Shown here one piece after another: positions 48,001-60,600 of a stretch of DNA of 64,000 bases; position 1 is the first letter of the stretch; each line of letters opens with the position of its first letter. The position numbers and the translations under genes are program-made. The notes under the pieces are model-generated. The model had not been told where the DNA came from. It did not search any database and saw only the letters and a list, made by a program, of their open reading frames with translations. The stretch is from Synchiropus splendidus. Its lineage: Eukaryota; Chordata; Actinopteri; Syngnathiformes; Callionymidae. The stretch covers positions 12,163,501 to 12,227,500 of the forward strand of contig NC_071351.1 of assembly GCF_027744825.2 (NCBI RefSeq). Direction: 5' to 3'.

Positions 48001-51000
48001 CCTGAACAGGTCTTGAGTTGTCGAGTAACTGGTTCAGAGATGTTGGCGCGGCCCTCAGAGCAGGGGAGACCTCGGATTCTTGCTGAGGGATATTGCTCGT
48101 CGGCTGTCTCTCCAGTGGCACAACTTGCAGTTCGACGTCAGGCTTTTGTTGCCGAGGAGTAGGGACACGAGGACTTGCCATTCTAGGTGCTGTTAGCTCC
48201 CGTAAAGGATGAGGCTGTTGCTGGGGTTGAGGCATCTGTCGTTGCTCCACAGACATTCCTTGATTTTCTCTTGGCCCTTCAGCAGGGTTAGTGTGTAAGC
48301 CATGGAAAGAGGTCTGGGTCTGTTGACCCTCCATGCTGCCACTCAGTTGTGAAGGCATAGATACCGGACTCTGAGGTACTGACGTCGGGTTTAGCATCAT
48401 GGTTTGTCCCTGGGGGTTGACCAAATGCTGCTGATGGGGAGGACAAGTGTTAGCCATCTTTGCCCCTTTCTGTCTTCCTGGACTTGGTGTCGCGGACTTT
48501 CGGCTCGAAGCTGGGCTGGATCTGCGACTATTGCTGGGACTTGCCCTCTTCCCCTGCCCGGCAGACTGCTTGTCCTGTTTATTACCGGCGCCGACTCCAG
48601 CACCAGCAGAAAAAGACTGTTGACCATTATTAGTGTTATTTCCACTGGCGCTGTTGTTGCCTGCTAAGCCGAGTGTAGGCGGGGCCTGTCCAATGGCTTT
48701 TAGAGTCGTTGGATTTAAACCTTGTTGGTCAAATCCCCGATTCAGATTTGGTTGCCGTGGAGGCAAAGGGATGTTGATTTTGGGAGGAAATAATCCGGCA
48801 ATGGAAGCATTCAGCCTTTCGGGAGACAAGTTGATTTCAGACGGCTCTGTACTTGGTGGTCGATTGGTGGGGGTGAGCGGATGATGGTATGGCCTGGGGC
48901 TAGCTCGGTTTGGCGTTTTTGGTCTGGAACTTTGCGAGGTCGTGGACACATTTGGGAAATGAATGCCCGACATTGGGCCACCCGACTGTGGCTGAGACGG
49001 CATCTGCTGTGGACTGGCGCCTGCGTGTTGAGGGAGAGCTGTCGGGCCAGGACCTTGTTGCTTCATTACGTGACCGGCAGGAACCTGACTCGCCATCATC
49101 TGTTGATTTCCATTTCCAGGCTGCATTCCAATTTCTTGTCCGCCAGGACGGACCACAGCTTGAGACTCTTCTGATCCAGTCGCTTGGGCTCCTTGTCCAC
49201 CATCAGGGATGGACAGTCTTCTCACGGTTCCAGCAAGCTAAAGAAAGCAACCAGTCATGCTTTAGTCATCAGAAGGATTTTTTTTTAAATCCTTGAGAAT
49301 AGTGGCAATGCAAGTCTGTCAAAGAAAACCCTACCTGTGGGTTTACCATTAAGGGCATTCTGGCTTTGTCAGGTGATGGAGGAACCCCTCCATGTCCCTG
49401 AAGGTTAATCATTACAGGCATGTTTCCTTGCTGGGACACAGGAAGCCTCTGCAAGTCAGATGGAGCAGCAATACTACGAGGGGGTAGTTGCCCACCAGGT
49501 GGCATAGACATGCGATTCTTCTGCTCCTGCTGCATCTTTAACATCATCATCATTTGCTGCTGCAAAAACCATGAAAAAAAAATCAATTATACCTACATAA
49601 CACAGCATCAATGAAAAACACAAGAGGCCATATGTCAGAAACATTTACCTGCTGTTGAAGATTGGGCTGCTGAACCTGTTGCTGATGTAGCTGTGGCTGT
49701 TGCGCTTGCTGCTGCTGCTGCAGATGAACTTGCTGCTGCTGTTGTTGCAGATGCGGTTGCTGGGTTTGCTGCTGCTGTTGTTGTTGTTGTTGCAGATGTG
49801 GTTGCTGTGTTTGCTGTTGTTGCAGATGTGGTTGTTGAGCTTGCTGTTGTTGATGTAGATGGGGTTGTTGAACCTGCTGTTGTTGTTGTTGTTGCAGATG
49901 TGGTTGTTGAGTCTGCTGCTGTTGCAGATGTGGTTGTTGCACTTGCTGCTGCTGTTGCAGGTGCTGCTGTTGAGTTTGCGGCTGCTGTTGCAGATGCGGT
50001 TGCTGAGCTTGCGGCTGCTGTTGCAGATGTGGTTGCTGAGCTTGCTGTTGCTGTTGCTGTTGCAGATGTGGTTGCTGAGCTTGCTGCTGCTGTTGTAGAT
50101 GTGGTTGTTGACCTTGCTGCTGTGGTTGCTGCAGATGCGGTTGTTGCCCTTGCTGTTGTTGCAGATGTGTTTGTTGCTGGGGTTGCAAATGTGGTTGCTG
50201 TGTTTGCTGCTGCTGTTGGAGATGTGTCTGCTGCTGCTGTTGTTGTTGTTGTTGGAGATGTGGTTGCTGCTGTTGTTGTTGGAGCTGTGGTTGCTGTGTT
50301 TGCTGCTGTTGTTGGAGATGTGGTTGCTGTTGTTGAGCTTGCTGCTGTTGCAGATGTGTCTGCTGAGCTTGCTGCTGCTGCAGATGCATCTGTTGAGCCT
50401 GCTGTTGTTGCAAATGTACTTGCTGAGCTTGTGGCTGCTGTTGCTGCAGATGTTGCTGTTGTAAATGGGGCTGTTGCGCTTGCTGCTGCTGTTGTTGTTG
50501 TTGTTGTTGTTGTTGCTGCTGCTGCTGCTGCAGGTGCGTCTGTTGAGCTTGCTGTTGCAAGTGGGAAAGTTGATTCTGCTGCTGTTGCAAATGTGGTTGT
50601 TGAGTCTGTTGCTGAGTTTGCTGTTGCAGATGTTGTTGCTGTAGCTGTTGTTGAAGCTGAAGAGAATGGATCTGGGTCTGACCTTGGGCTGCAGTTTGTG
50701 GCCCTTGTATTCCTTGTTGCCCTTGAGTGGTCTGGATTCCTTGCAACTGTAATTGTTGAATCTGCTGCTGTTGCAATTGTTGCTGCTGCAGTTGCTGTTG
50801 CTGCATCTGCTGCTGTTGTATATGTTGCTGCTGCATGTGCTGCTGCAAATGCTGAATTTGTTGTTGTGGATGTTGTTGCTGCATAAACTGCATGGGGACT
50901 TGCTGCAGCACCCTCTGGTCACCAGGAAAGCCTTGGAATTTGAACAACAAAATATGGAAATGTCATTTCTGTAAGACATATGGCTGACTTTTCTCAATTT

Positions 51001-51672
51001 AAAAATGGACGATCAACAGAAAACTTCAACTGCCCACCTGATGGCCTGTTTGGGAAGTCTGGGATCTTTTGGCCAGAATTGTCCAAGCTCATATTCTGTT
51101 CACCGGCAACGTTTGGCAGATCAGAATCATCAAGAGCACCAGTTCCATCCACACCACTGAAACAAAAAATGTTGCGCTCAGTGTTATACATTGATGTGAC
51201 ATGTATGTTAAATTGAAAACAGAAAGGAGAAACAAGTCACCCGTCCTGCTGAAGTCCCTCTCCATCTTTAGGCTTCTTCTTTCGAGGAGGTTTCTTCTTT
51301 TTGGGTTTGGCCTGACTTCCGGCACCAGCGCCTTGTTTTCCACCAGGACCAAACTGGCTGGCCGATATATCACTTTGCAGGAGATTGACAAGCAAGGGAC
51401 TTGTCAGAGTCACATCTTTGTTGACCGAAAACGCACCAGGCTGTCCACATGGCCCACCCATCTGCATCTGACCAGGGAACTGTGGGTTGAAATTCATGCC
51501 ATGACCTGCAAAATGGCCATTTCCAAGCTGCATGTGCTGAGGTCCACCCATCATCCCTTGTTGCTGGGCCTGCATATCGGGCACCATCTGGGACATGCCC
51601 AGGTCCCCTGTACCACTATTAGGATCCGCCATTGGGTGTTGATGTTGTTGGGATGCTTGTTGTTGCTGTTGC

Positions 51673-51707
<35 letters not shown>

Positions 51708-54700
51708 CTGCTGTTGTTGTTGTTGTTGTTGTTGTTGCTGCTGCTGTTGTTGTAATAGGGCATGTTGCTGTTGTTGCTTCTGCTGCTGTAACTGTTGTTG
51801 TTGCAACTGCTGTTGAATTAGGGGCAGGCCAGCAGGGAGCCTCATTTGTTGACCGTGCATGCCCATCAAGGGGTTGGCATTACCAGCACCGGGAATTTGT
51901 TGGGACTGCTGCTGTGATATCTGCTGTTGATGTTGTTGCTGCTGCTGCTGCTGAAGTTGCTGCTGTAACTGATGTTGCTGCTGCTGCTGCTGCTGCTGCT
52001 GCAACTGCTGTTGTTGTAGTTGAGCCATTTGTTGCTGTTGTTGGGGAGTCATCTGCTGTGGACCTGCTGGGCCCTGAAATTGGGCCATGTTGCCCGGAAT
52101 ATTTGCACTAGGGCCTCGCAAAATCTGTCCAGGCATAACTCCAGGGGGAATTTTGCCGCCAAAAGCCTGCTTGTTACCCGACATTTGGCTAGCAACCATT
52201 TGTTCCATCATCGTATTCTGTTGCTGCTGCTGCATGAGCATAGTCTGATGGCCCTGGCCTCCAACCATCTGACCCTGCCCATGCATCACCCCCTGGCCTT
52301 GCTGAGGCATCATCTGCTTGGGTGGGGTCATCCCTCCCCTCTGCCCTTGACTGTGGGGCCTTGAGAGGACAGTCTGACCAGCACCCTGGCCTTGAACCAT
52401 CTGGCTGGGGGAGGAGGACACGGGTTGGGTCTGATGCTGGAGGCCCATCATCTGGGTCTGAAGGCTAGCTTGTTGCGGGCCCATTGTAGGCCCAGTGTTT
52501 GTACCCGGCGTCTGATTTGCCATGCCACCTTGTACAACCATAACATTTGATTGGCCATGGGGTGGAGGACCCTGCATTGGGTTTGGGGTTGATGCTGATG
52601 GTTGAGCTCCTGATAAGAAAACAAGGTGACCCAAGTCAGTATCACGTTCTCTCTCAACAAAAATGTCTCAACACCATTTCTTCTAAACCCAGCAAAAAAC
52701 AAACACGACAATACAATAAATAGACAGTAGTACAAAGGAAAATAAGAGTTCTACCTGCATGAGTTACAGTTTGATTGCTTAGTAACTGCTGATTGTTTCC
52801 TCCCATTGGATTCGCCGCTGCGTTGGCATTTACTTGACCCTGGACAAAGTTTGGAGCTGGAAAGCCCATGGGCCGTTTTGGCATTCCTGAAAATACAACA
52901 GTTAGAGGAGACATCAACTCGATGAAACATGAACAAGGTACTTCACGAATTCACCACAAACCTGGATGAATTTGTTGACCAGGTTGGCCATGCTGAGGCA
53001 TTCCAATGAATCCTTGTTGCAGGTTGCCCTGTTGTCCCAGGGCTGCCCTCCCTGGGGAGCACACACCTTGGGGAAATCCCTGTGGAGTTGTTGGTCTTTG
53101 AACCATCATAGGTGGAGTCCCAGGTGAACCTTGCTGAAAAGGAGATGAGGACGAACCCGGAGACTTGGCTGTAAGGTTGCCTTGTGGACCAGAAGCTGAT
53201 GGGAGGGGGGGAGGAGGTCGAGGTGCTCCTCCCATGCCACCAGCTTGGGGTCCTTTAGGCTGAGGTGTCGCAAACTGAGCCATGGATGTCTGCTGCTGCT
53301 GTATTTGACCCTGTCCCATCGCATTGAATACCTGACCTGCCTGCTGGCTACCAAAGGGGTACGGGGGTGGAGGGTGACTGGGGGTCTGTACAGTAGCAAG
53401 GGAAGGACGTTGAACCATCTGGGCTTGGGGTGGAGGCTTTCTCCAGGCGGGGTTTCCTTGGGCATTCGGTGGTTGAAGGACCCCAGAAGGCAGCTGATTC
53501 CAGCCTGGTGGCACAACCATTTGTCCAGAGGCATTGAATTGTGGTCTTGGTCCAAGCTGAGCCAGCTGTGCTTGCTGCTGTTGGTGATGTTGTTGCTGAA
53601 GCTGCTGCATTGCAGCTGGGTTCAGCGGTCTACCAGCCTGAAGAGCCTGCATGTGATGCGCAGCCTGGGGAGGCATGGGCCCAGAGCCATGGGGATCTGC
53701 CTGTTGGTGCTGAAGCTGCTGTTGCTGCTGAACGGACATTCCTGGCATCATTGACTCCATCATGTCTGTAGGAGGGAAGAATGCTTTATCACCACCCTGC
53801 ACAGTGAAATATAATTGAAATTTCATCTGTGATGAGGCATGTTGGAAGTGATACCTGTCTGTGTAGGTGGCCGTTGAATACGAGGGTGCATCTGACCACT
53901 GCTACCTGGTACCATGGCCTGACCTGCCATTCCAGGCCCTGGGGGAACCATTGACGGATTTGCCATTCTCACACCTCCTGTTCAATACATTACAATAATT
54001 TTCATTTAAGAAAGAAAGGGATTTTAGATTCAGCTACAGAGGAGTGTTTATTTGGAAGGTATGTTTACCTTGACCAGGCTGACCCTGGAAGCCCATATCC
54101 ATTCTCATTTGACCAGGGGCTCCAATTGGTCCATTCACTCTGACTTCTTGTCCTCTATTTGGTCCCATCGCCACGTTAATGGCCCCCTCCCCTGAAAAGA
54201 AAAACAGAAAATTCAGCTGCAGAGCCAATAATGGAGACTTTACATTCAAATAACATTACATTTTTAAGACTCAAGAGCTCATTCGCTGCATTGGACTTGC
54301 ATACATGAACATGATGATACCACGACGGCCAGCTCCACACCGTTTGACAGTTGACACGGGTGTGTGACAGTTGGGGAGAGTTTGGTGGACTTTGGTTCAC
54401 ATGGATTTTAAAACAGGAAACCTTTGAGAATTACATTGGTCAACTCTGAGTCTCAGGATCTGTGTTTGTTTTATTAGATGGAGTGGTCCTAATAGGTTTT
54501 CCAACGCGATAGATATCTTTCTATGGAAAGCAATTGCTCAACAAATTCTAAAACAGTCGAAGTCTTAGTGAAATCATGAAACATGCCAAGGAAAGACAAC
54601 CACTTAAGGAGGGAGAATTGTGAAAAGGTTTTTCATCACACCAGACAAGGGACTAAAAGTTTGTGTTATGATTTTCGAGAATAGAGTAAGAAATTATCAT

Positions 54701-55042
54701 TTATTGACATCCATAGTTTTAGAAAACTGTTAAGAGACGTGAGATACATTGAGAGAGCAGACAGACGGCTCAATTTAACCCCTAAATAAAACTAGCAGAG
54801 CAGTCTGTCAAACTCGACTGGGTTCTACGAGAGAAACATTTAATTTCTCATCTCGACACTTAGTTAATTATTATATCGAAACGTAAACAAATGATGATAT
54901 TGGAGACAAAGTCCACCAATAATTGTCATCATAAAACAGTTTCAAGAGAGACTGCAGTGAGTCCAACACATGGAATAGAATAAATAGAGATAAGAATAAT
55001 AGAATAGAATAAATACATTCTGATATATATATGTACAGATGT

Positions 55043-55091
<49 letters not shown>

Positions 55092-56215
55092 GAGTATTCA
55101 ATGTAAACATTGCCATAAATAATCAGTAGCTACCAATAATAACTTTCATAATATAAAACACCGACCTTCAATCTGCACTGAGAGAATCCCCAGGTCTCGT
55201 AGTTGCTGCTGGTTGTTCTGGGCTAACAATCTGAGACGCTCAGCAGCATCTCGAGGAATGTTGAAGGTAACCCGAACACTGTTCCACGGCTCGACATGCT
55301 GAGGCTCAATTTTCTTTGAATCTAAAAACAAAGAAATATTATGAGCACGTACACATGATGACCATGAGTATGAGAGTAAGTATAAAAAATCATTCTGACG
55401 ATATCAATTTCAAAAGGGATGCTCACAGAAGTGTCTTTGAATCTTTAGTCTTCTCCTGCCAAGGATGGTCATTACTCTCCTGTCATTTTGTTTCTCATAA
55501 CTTTCCTGTTCTCATTGATGACCACAGTCTTTCCTCACCTTGTCCATCTACAACATCTGTCCTCTTCATATGCCTGCTTGCTTCATCATCAGCACACTGT
55601 TTTCAACAATTGTTTGGATAGACATCTTGGCTTTTCCTCTGCTTCCTCATTTAATAACACCTAAAGTAATACATCTTGTGTTCATCCAGGGAAAAAATAT
55701 CTCAATTAAGTCACTTTTCTTTCATATGATTACTACACAAAGTTGCCAAAAACATTTAGTCATTAAAGTTGTTATACTGGATATCAACACAATCTCAAGG
55801 ACACAAACTCTATGACATAATGTTGAGCGGTCAATATTTTCACAATATGTACATTGGCTTTGGTCTTTTGAACTAAAACAACTAAAAGAAAAATATAATC
55901 AAGATAAAAACACAAACCCATATCAAGCACAGTCGGTATGCCACGAAGGACAGTGTCAAGTTTATGTCTGAAGTCCTCATCATCCATGTTGCCCTGGAAG
56001 GCAACGAAGACCGTGAAGTCTTCGGTTTCTTGTGTGTTCTCATCAGTATAATCCACGCCATGTTGTTCTTTGTTGGTCTCCCCTTCTGCAGCTCCATGGC
56101 AACTGGTAGCATCTTCACCAGCATCATCACCCACACCAGAGTCCTGGTCGGAATCATCAGGATGCAGATCCTCCATTCTCTGGGATAGATGCGGTGGAGA
56201 GAGTGCTTGTGCCAT
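45021..56215 (-). CDS. ncoa6: Nuclear receptor coactivator 6
   Basis: Nuclear coactivator (ASC-2/AIB3), a subunit of MLL3/MLL4 H3K4 methyltransferase complexes in the known family. Sixteen coding exons join in frame to 2614 residues (human 2063): 55918-56215, 55166-55321, 54069-54191, 53855-53974, 52962-53765, 52755-52886, 51241-52609, 51038-51156, 49649-50931, 49335-49559, 46333-49237, 46102-46158, 45964-45994, 45507-45548, 45146-45279, 45021-45067. Signatures: FVAFQGNMDDEDF near residue 67, VEPWNSVRVTFNIPRDAAER, LGILSVQIEGEGAIN, KKKKPPRKKKPK, SRPKTPNRASPRPYHHP and the basic end QAKRKKSK. Both LXXLL boxes are present: LLVNLL (codons for LVNLL 51378-51392, about residue 951) and LNQLL (48023-48037, about residue 1944). 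The extra length is mostly Gln-rich repeat (about 1041-1468). Start at 56215 is in good context. Confidence 0.96.
49649..50931 (-). repeat. ncoa6: NCOA6 exon coding a His-Leu-Gln tandem repeat domain
   Basis: A single 1283-bp exon encodes about 427 residues made almost wholly of an imperfect unit of 9 to 16 residues, (P/T/V/M)HLQQQQ(A/T/V)QQ. I count about 27 copies. At DNA level it is CAG/CAA codons punctuated by CCACATCTG-like triplets, so the plus strand reads as GTTGCTGTTG. It lies between NRPSG and the QQMMMM segment, where mammals have only a short Pro/Gln stretch. The exon keeps frame at both splice sites. Confidence 0.9.
51650..52032 (-). repeat. ncoa6: NCOA6 polyglutamine tracts upstream of LXXLL-1
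   Basis: Two Gln-rich blocks encoded by mixed CAG/CAA, at about residues 735-780 and 830-870. The longer pure run (51658-51752) is more than 25 Gln. CAA interruptions should limit expansion instability. Confidence 0.85.
55047..55088. repeat. (TA)n microsatellite
   Basis: About 21 perfect TA units in an NCOA6 intron (54192-55165). The rest of that intron shows no exon. Confidence 0.95.
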
Positions 56216-56253
56216 TCTCCTCTCAGAGTAGGAGGGGAGTTTCAGATTTTAAG
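56216..56253 (-). other. ncoa6: NCOA6 5' UTR part of first coding exon
   Basis: The acceptor TTTTCAG (minus strand) lies before CTTAAAATCTGA at 56253, leaving 38 untranslated bases before the start codon. Upstream (56254-56825) is an intron without recognised features. Confidence 0.6.
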
Positions 56254-56825
56254 CTGAAAATTGACATGGGAAAGATTGGTATGAAAACACATGCGAGGAA
56301 CAGCTGAGAATCTACTACACGCAAATGACATCATATGGTAACATGGGGCAAGATTTTATGTCATGACTAATATCATATTCAACCGATCCATTGCACATTA
56401 CAATCAAAGCATTTAGAGACACCAATAAACGCAGCGCATGTACGTTTATCCGCATAGTGCAGCTTTGTTGACATGTAAGGCCCAGAATTAGCGCAGGCCT
56501 TAGCAACCGCTATCGCAAAAATAGAGCCCAATGAAGTCGACGTATTTAAAATGAAAGCGCGAAACTGGGCCAGTTTTATCAAATTACATTGCAGGACATC
56601 AGTATCTTTCCGCAGAGTAGTATGTTTGGGGGCGAGGAACACCGTGCGTGTTTTCGCCGGTATTTGCAGTCTCGTAAGCTCCAGTTAGCAGTCGTTAGCA
56701 GTTAGCTCCAGCGCTCGTACGTACCAATGATGCAAGCATTACGGGACACTAAACTATGATTAGATTCTGTTTATCTGCTAAACAATGCAAAAACTAAACA
56801 ACAATAAGACAACGGAGACACTCAC

Positions 56826-56960
56826 CGTGCATATCCATCTTGAAATGAGATAAACCATTCGACATCTTTACGCAGGGCTCCCTTACTAACCGTGAAACGA
56901 CATCGGCAAGCGACGCGCATGAGCGTCCCAGATTTAGCCGTTTCCGGTGATAAATTTCAA
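56826..56960 (-). promoter_or_regulatory. ncoa6: NCOA6 noncoding first exon and proximal promoter
   Basis: A strong minus-strand donor ATGCACG|GTGAGT at 56825/56826 ends an exon with an ATG at 56865 that cannot continue into the NCOA6 frame. It instead makes a 14-codon upstream ORF that stops just after the splice junction. The right edge is approximate. The region up to 57030 also serves as the gap to GGT7. Confidence 0.55.
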
Positions 56961-57047
56961 AATAAAATGTACGTAGGAAAGTGTTTACACCCAGACAAAT
57001 GTATACCGTTTTTTTCCAGCAATGTCTCATATTTATTTTTCAATTAA

Positions 57048-57053
57048 TTTATT
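57048..57053 (-). terminator. Candidate GGT7 poly(A) signals
   Basis: Two AATAAA hexamers on the minus strand (57048-57053 and 57032-57037), about 600 bp after the GGT7 stop. The interval 57054-57649 has no other gene and is read as GGT7 3' UTR. The end falls within about 150 to 200 bp of the NCOA6 first exon. Confidence 0.45.
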
Positions 57054-57649
57054 TTTACAGTACATTACAACATGTACACATGAAATAAAGAATATACTGT
57101 CGTGCAAACATGAGCATCAACAAAAAGGAATCAAATCATACTTTTACTGTTACGTATGAACAAAATATTGATATGTAATCACTAGAACAGGCCTCCACAA
57201 ACTATTCATAGAAGGACGGTAACCAGTGTGGCTTCCTGCCATGAAATATTTCAAGAACAGGGATATAATGAACAAATTGACAGATTTAGCAATTTGTGAA
57301 AAATAAAACAATAACCAAAGCGTCCCAGCTAAAATAGCTCCTAGTAAGATAGTATAGTGTAAAAACAATATTTGTAATAAACAGTGAATGTGTGGAGTGT
57401 AATGACAACAACTCAACATCTATGTGTGGAGTATCAACAGCGCCTGGACATATGTACACGGAATAGGTAGACATGTTGCATGGCAGATGAGTGAACTGGG
57501 AGCTGTTTGGCTAGTTTAAAAATACATGACCTCCATGCAGATAATTCAACAAATAATATCATGATGTCACATTGTAGTTTGAGCTGAGACCATATCGTAT
57601 AGTGAAGGTTGACAGGCACACCAAACTATCTCCAGTTATTACAGCCTTG

Positions 57650-60600
57650 CTATGGCATGAGAGACATTGTGATGGCTGACGCATCCACACTGCGAGGGTC
57701 CTTCACTCCGACAATGAGGTCATTTGTTCGCTGTGTACCTTCCACCAATGACAACACATCTTTCCGTTCAACTCTGTGACCTTTGGCTTGTAGTACCTTT
57801 ATGTCTTCATCTGAAAACTCAGCTGCAGATGGAAGAAAGACAATAGTGTTTTGAAAATGGCACTGGAACAGGTGGTCTTCTGCCTGCCTTTTTCATAAAA
57901 GTATGTATTTTGAGGCAGCTGTCGCTTCTCTGAACTCTTTCAAATACTCACAGTCAACCAACAGTATATTGTTCTGCAGCTGTGGGTGGAGTCTTCCGTA
58001 GGACAGACTGTCGCTCATGTTTTTACGTGACGTCAGGACATTCATCAACACCTGGCGATGATTCGGAAAACGTCATCAGATGAGCAGTCTGGTTTAACGC
58101 AACTAACATTGTTATATTTACCTGCGTGATGCTACTTAGAGATCTGTCTGCGTGAGACGAACTGAGAGCCACATACGTGCCACAAAAGCCCACCGCTGGT
58201 CTTACGACTGTGGGCATCAGAAAGGACATGGGCCTCTTTCCAGGTTGAAGGTAGTTATGCTGGTGACAAGAGTAACCATTTAGATGACCCTATTTCTATT
58301 GCTATGTTTAAAAAAACAGGGCATATTTACTGGATTAGGTGATGAGCGTTGAGTCTTATTCGGCCAGGAGAAATCCAATATTTGGCTGTTCAACAGGACT
58401 CCAGACGGGGTCACCAGTTGGCTGCCGAAAGGTTTGTTCAATGAGCTGAGAAGGGAAAACAAACAACTCTCAGTTGACAGTAAACAAAATTGTTTGGTTG
58501 ACTCTTTCTACAACCTGTTCCCTCCCCTACCACCCTGCAGCCACTCCCAAAACATAAACAGAAGCAGCACCACTTTAATTACTTGAACTCTTGTAACATG
58601 GGGAGCAACAAACGCACAAAAATAAGTTGATACAATTTGTCTTATCACATTGAAATACCTCACTACTGATACAATGTGGTCATCTGGGCCCATCACCATG
58701 ACCTGTGCTGCTTGTCCACCCTCCTCCAGCACAAATGAAGGCGTGTAATGGCTGACCGGGTAAGTCTGAGAGTCACTGATCTTGTCACGCAGTTTGGATG
58801 CTTGTGTTTTGCTGTAAAACAATAACAGGAGACTAGTTTCACCACCAACAAATGTGGTGCCCACAAAGAGAACATCTGCTCGTACCTCAACATATTGGTG
58901 ACCATGTCCGACACTGTCGAGTCAAACATGGGGTCTCCCAGCCCACTGGCCAAGCCCAGAGCGATCTTCACAGACTGTTAAATTACCAAGGATTAGATGG
59001 TTCTCTATTCTGCTAACTTGTTTTGAAGTGCACGACATGAGAATAGTGTGTAATTACCTCTGCAATGCGGTGATACATGCTGCTCCTCGGCACCTGACCA
59101 GTAATATTGAATCCTTCCAGAATGTTCAGAGCACTGATCAGTGCCACGCCTGCATGTGGGGCTGGGGCTGCTAACACATTGTACCCTTTGGAGAATGGTC
59201 AGACATTAAATATAAAGCGTGTATATCAACTTCACCATATGACTTTGATCTCTTATGACAGTATTATCGTTGAAAATACTTGACTTAAGATACTGCTGGG
59301 TAACACATTCACGCAAAACAAATATGTAAACGCCGAACGTGGGTGTAAACATGTCACCATGTGCATATGAACAGCATGACGTGGTCATAAAACAGAGGGA
59401 GGAAAGCTGTGTCGACAACCTTGATAGTGGATTTCAGCTGGTTGCTGCAGGACAGTACTGTAGTTGCTGAAGTCTTCTTCTACGAGCACGCCCCCACTCT
59501 CCTGCACCTGAAAAGAGGAAGTTTAAAGTAAAATACCACCACAATTCATTATGAGTGACTATGTAAAAATACCACACTGAAGTTCATTTGTAAAACAGAA
59601 AGCATCCCAAGCCAATGGCTGTGTATTTGAGGGACAACAGTCGAAGTTTCTACAGCGTGAGATAACGTATGACTGAATATTTCCCATTCTATATTGAGAG
59701 TCTATGTAAAATAGAAACCTACTTACTGCATTAACCATTTCCTGTGTTAAGTTTCCATTGTAAAATTCTGAAATCCCCTTCAAGGCAACGTCATCCAAGA
59801 TGGCAGCCAAATCCAGGCGCCGGCTGAACAATCCAGGGAGAGGAGGCCGCCCGTTGGGAAGGAAAAGATCTCGGAATGCATCCGAAACGTTTTGGTCCTT
59901 GACCTTGGCGAGCGCGTCAGCTAGCGAAACAAAAACAACACATCAACATATTTGACAAGAAACTTACAATACATTTGAATCCACCCTGATCACTAACCTA
60001 AATCATGCGTAACATTGAATCCTTTTCGGGCAACATCTGCAGCCAGGGTAACCACATCTTTCCACTGCATCCTGGGGAATTAACAGGGTGTATCTACCAG
60101 TTTAAAAAGTCAATGTAGCAAATTGCAATGAGCTAGTTATGAGTATTTGTCAAGCCATTTTATCAGCTGACTGACTGGTGCATCAGGTCATCACAAGAGC
60201 TCTTTCACTAAAGATACAGACACTTCAAATTTCACCTCCTCTGCAGTAAAGATGGTAGTGCTTCAGCAGTTTACTGAATATATGCATTGATATCGCACCT
60301 GCACTTTATAATAGAAGAAAGGAAGTGGTAGAAAAAAATGAATAGAATGACCAGGATGAATACCTGCCATACAGCTGGTGTGCCTGATGCATCCCACTGA
60401 GCATGCCTGGTACTCCCACCAACAGCCCAGGCTGAAATGAAATGGCATTATTTAATCTGAATACATAAGTGTAACACGACATAAAATACTATGTAATTGA
60501 CTACATCATAACCAAATGTGGTTTTCACTATTTAAAGTCTAGCCATGCTTCTGCTTTTATTCCAATTCAAATTAAATCACTTACCTTTAAGTGAAGATTT

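Noticed and set aside
49693..50886. Long plus-strand open frame of about 397 residues, rich in Ala and Val
   Set aside because: It is the antisense shadow of the NCOA6 Gln repeat: CAG/CAA repeats are open in most frames. The composition is an artefact and there is no splice or promoter context.
49649..50931. CRISPR-like or satellite array reading of the repeats
   Set aside because: Repeats are codon-periodic, variable in length and inside an in-frame exon of a eukaryotic gene; no spacers.
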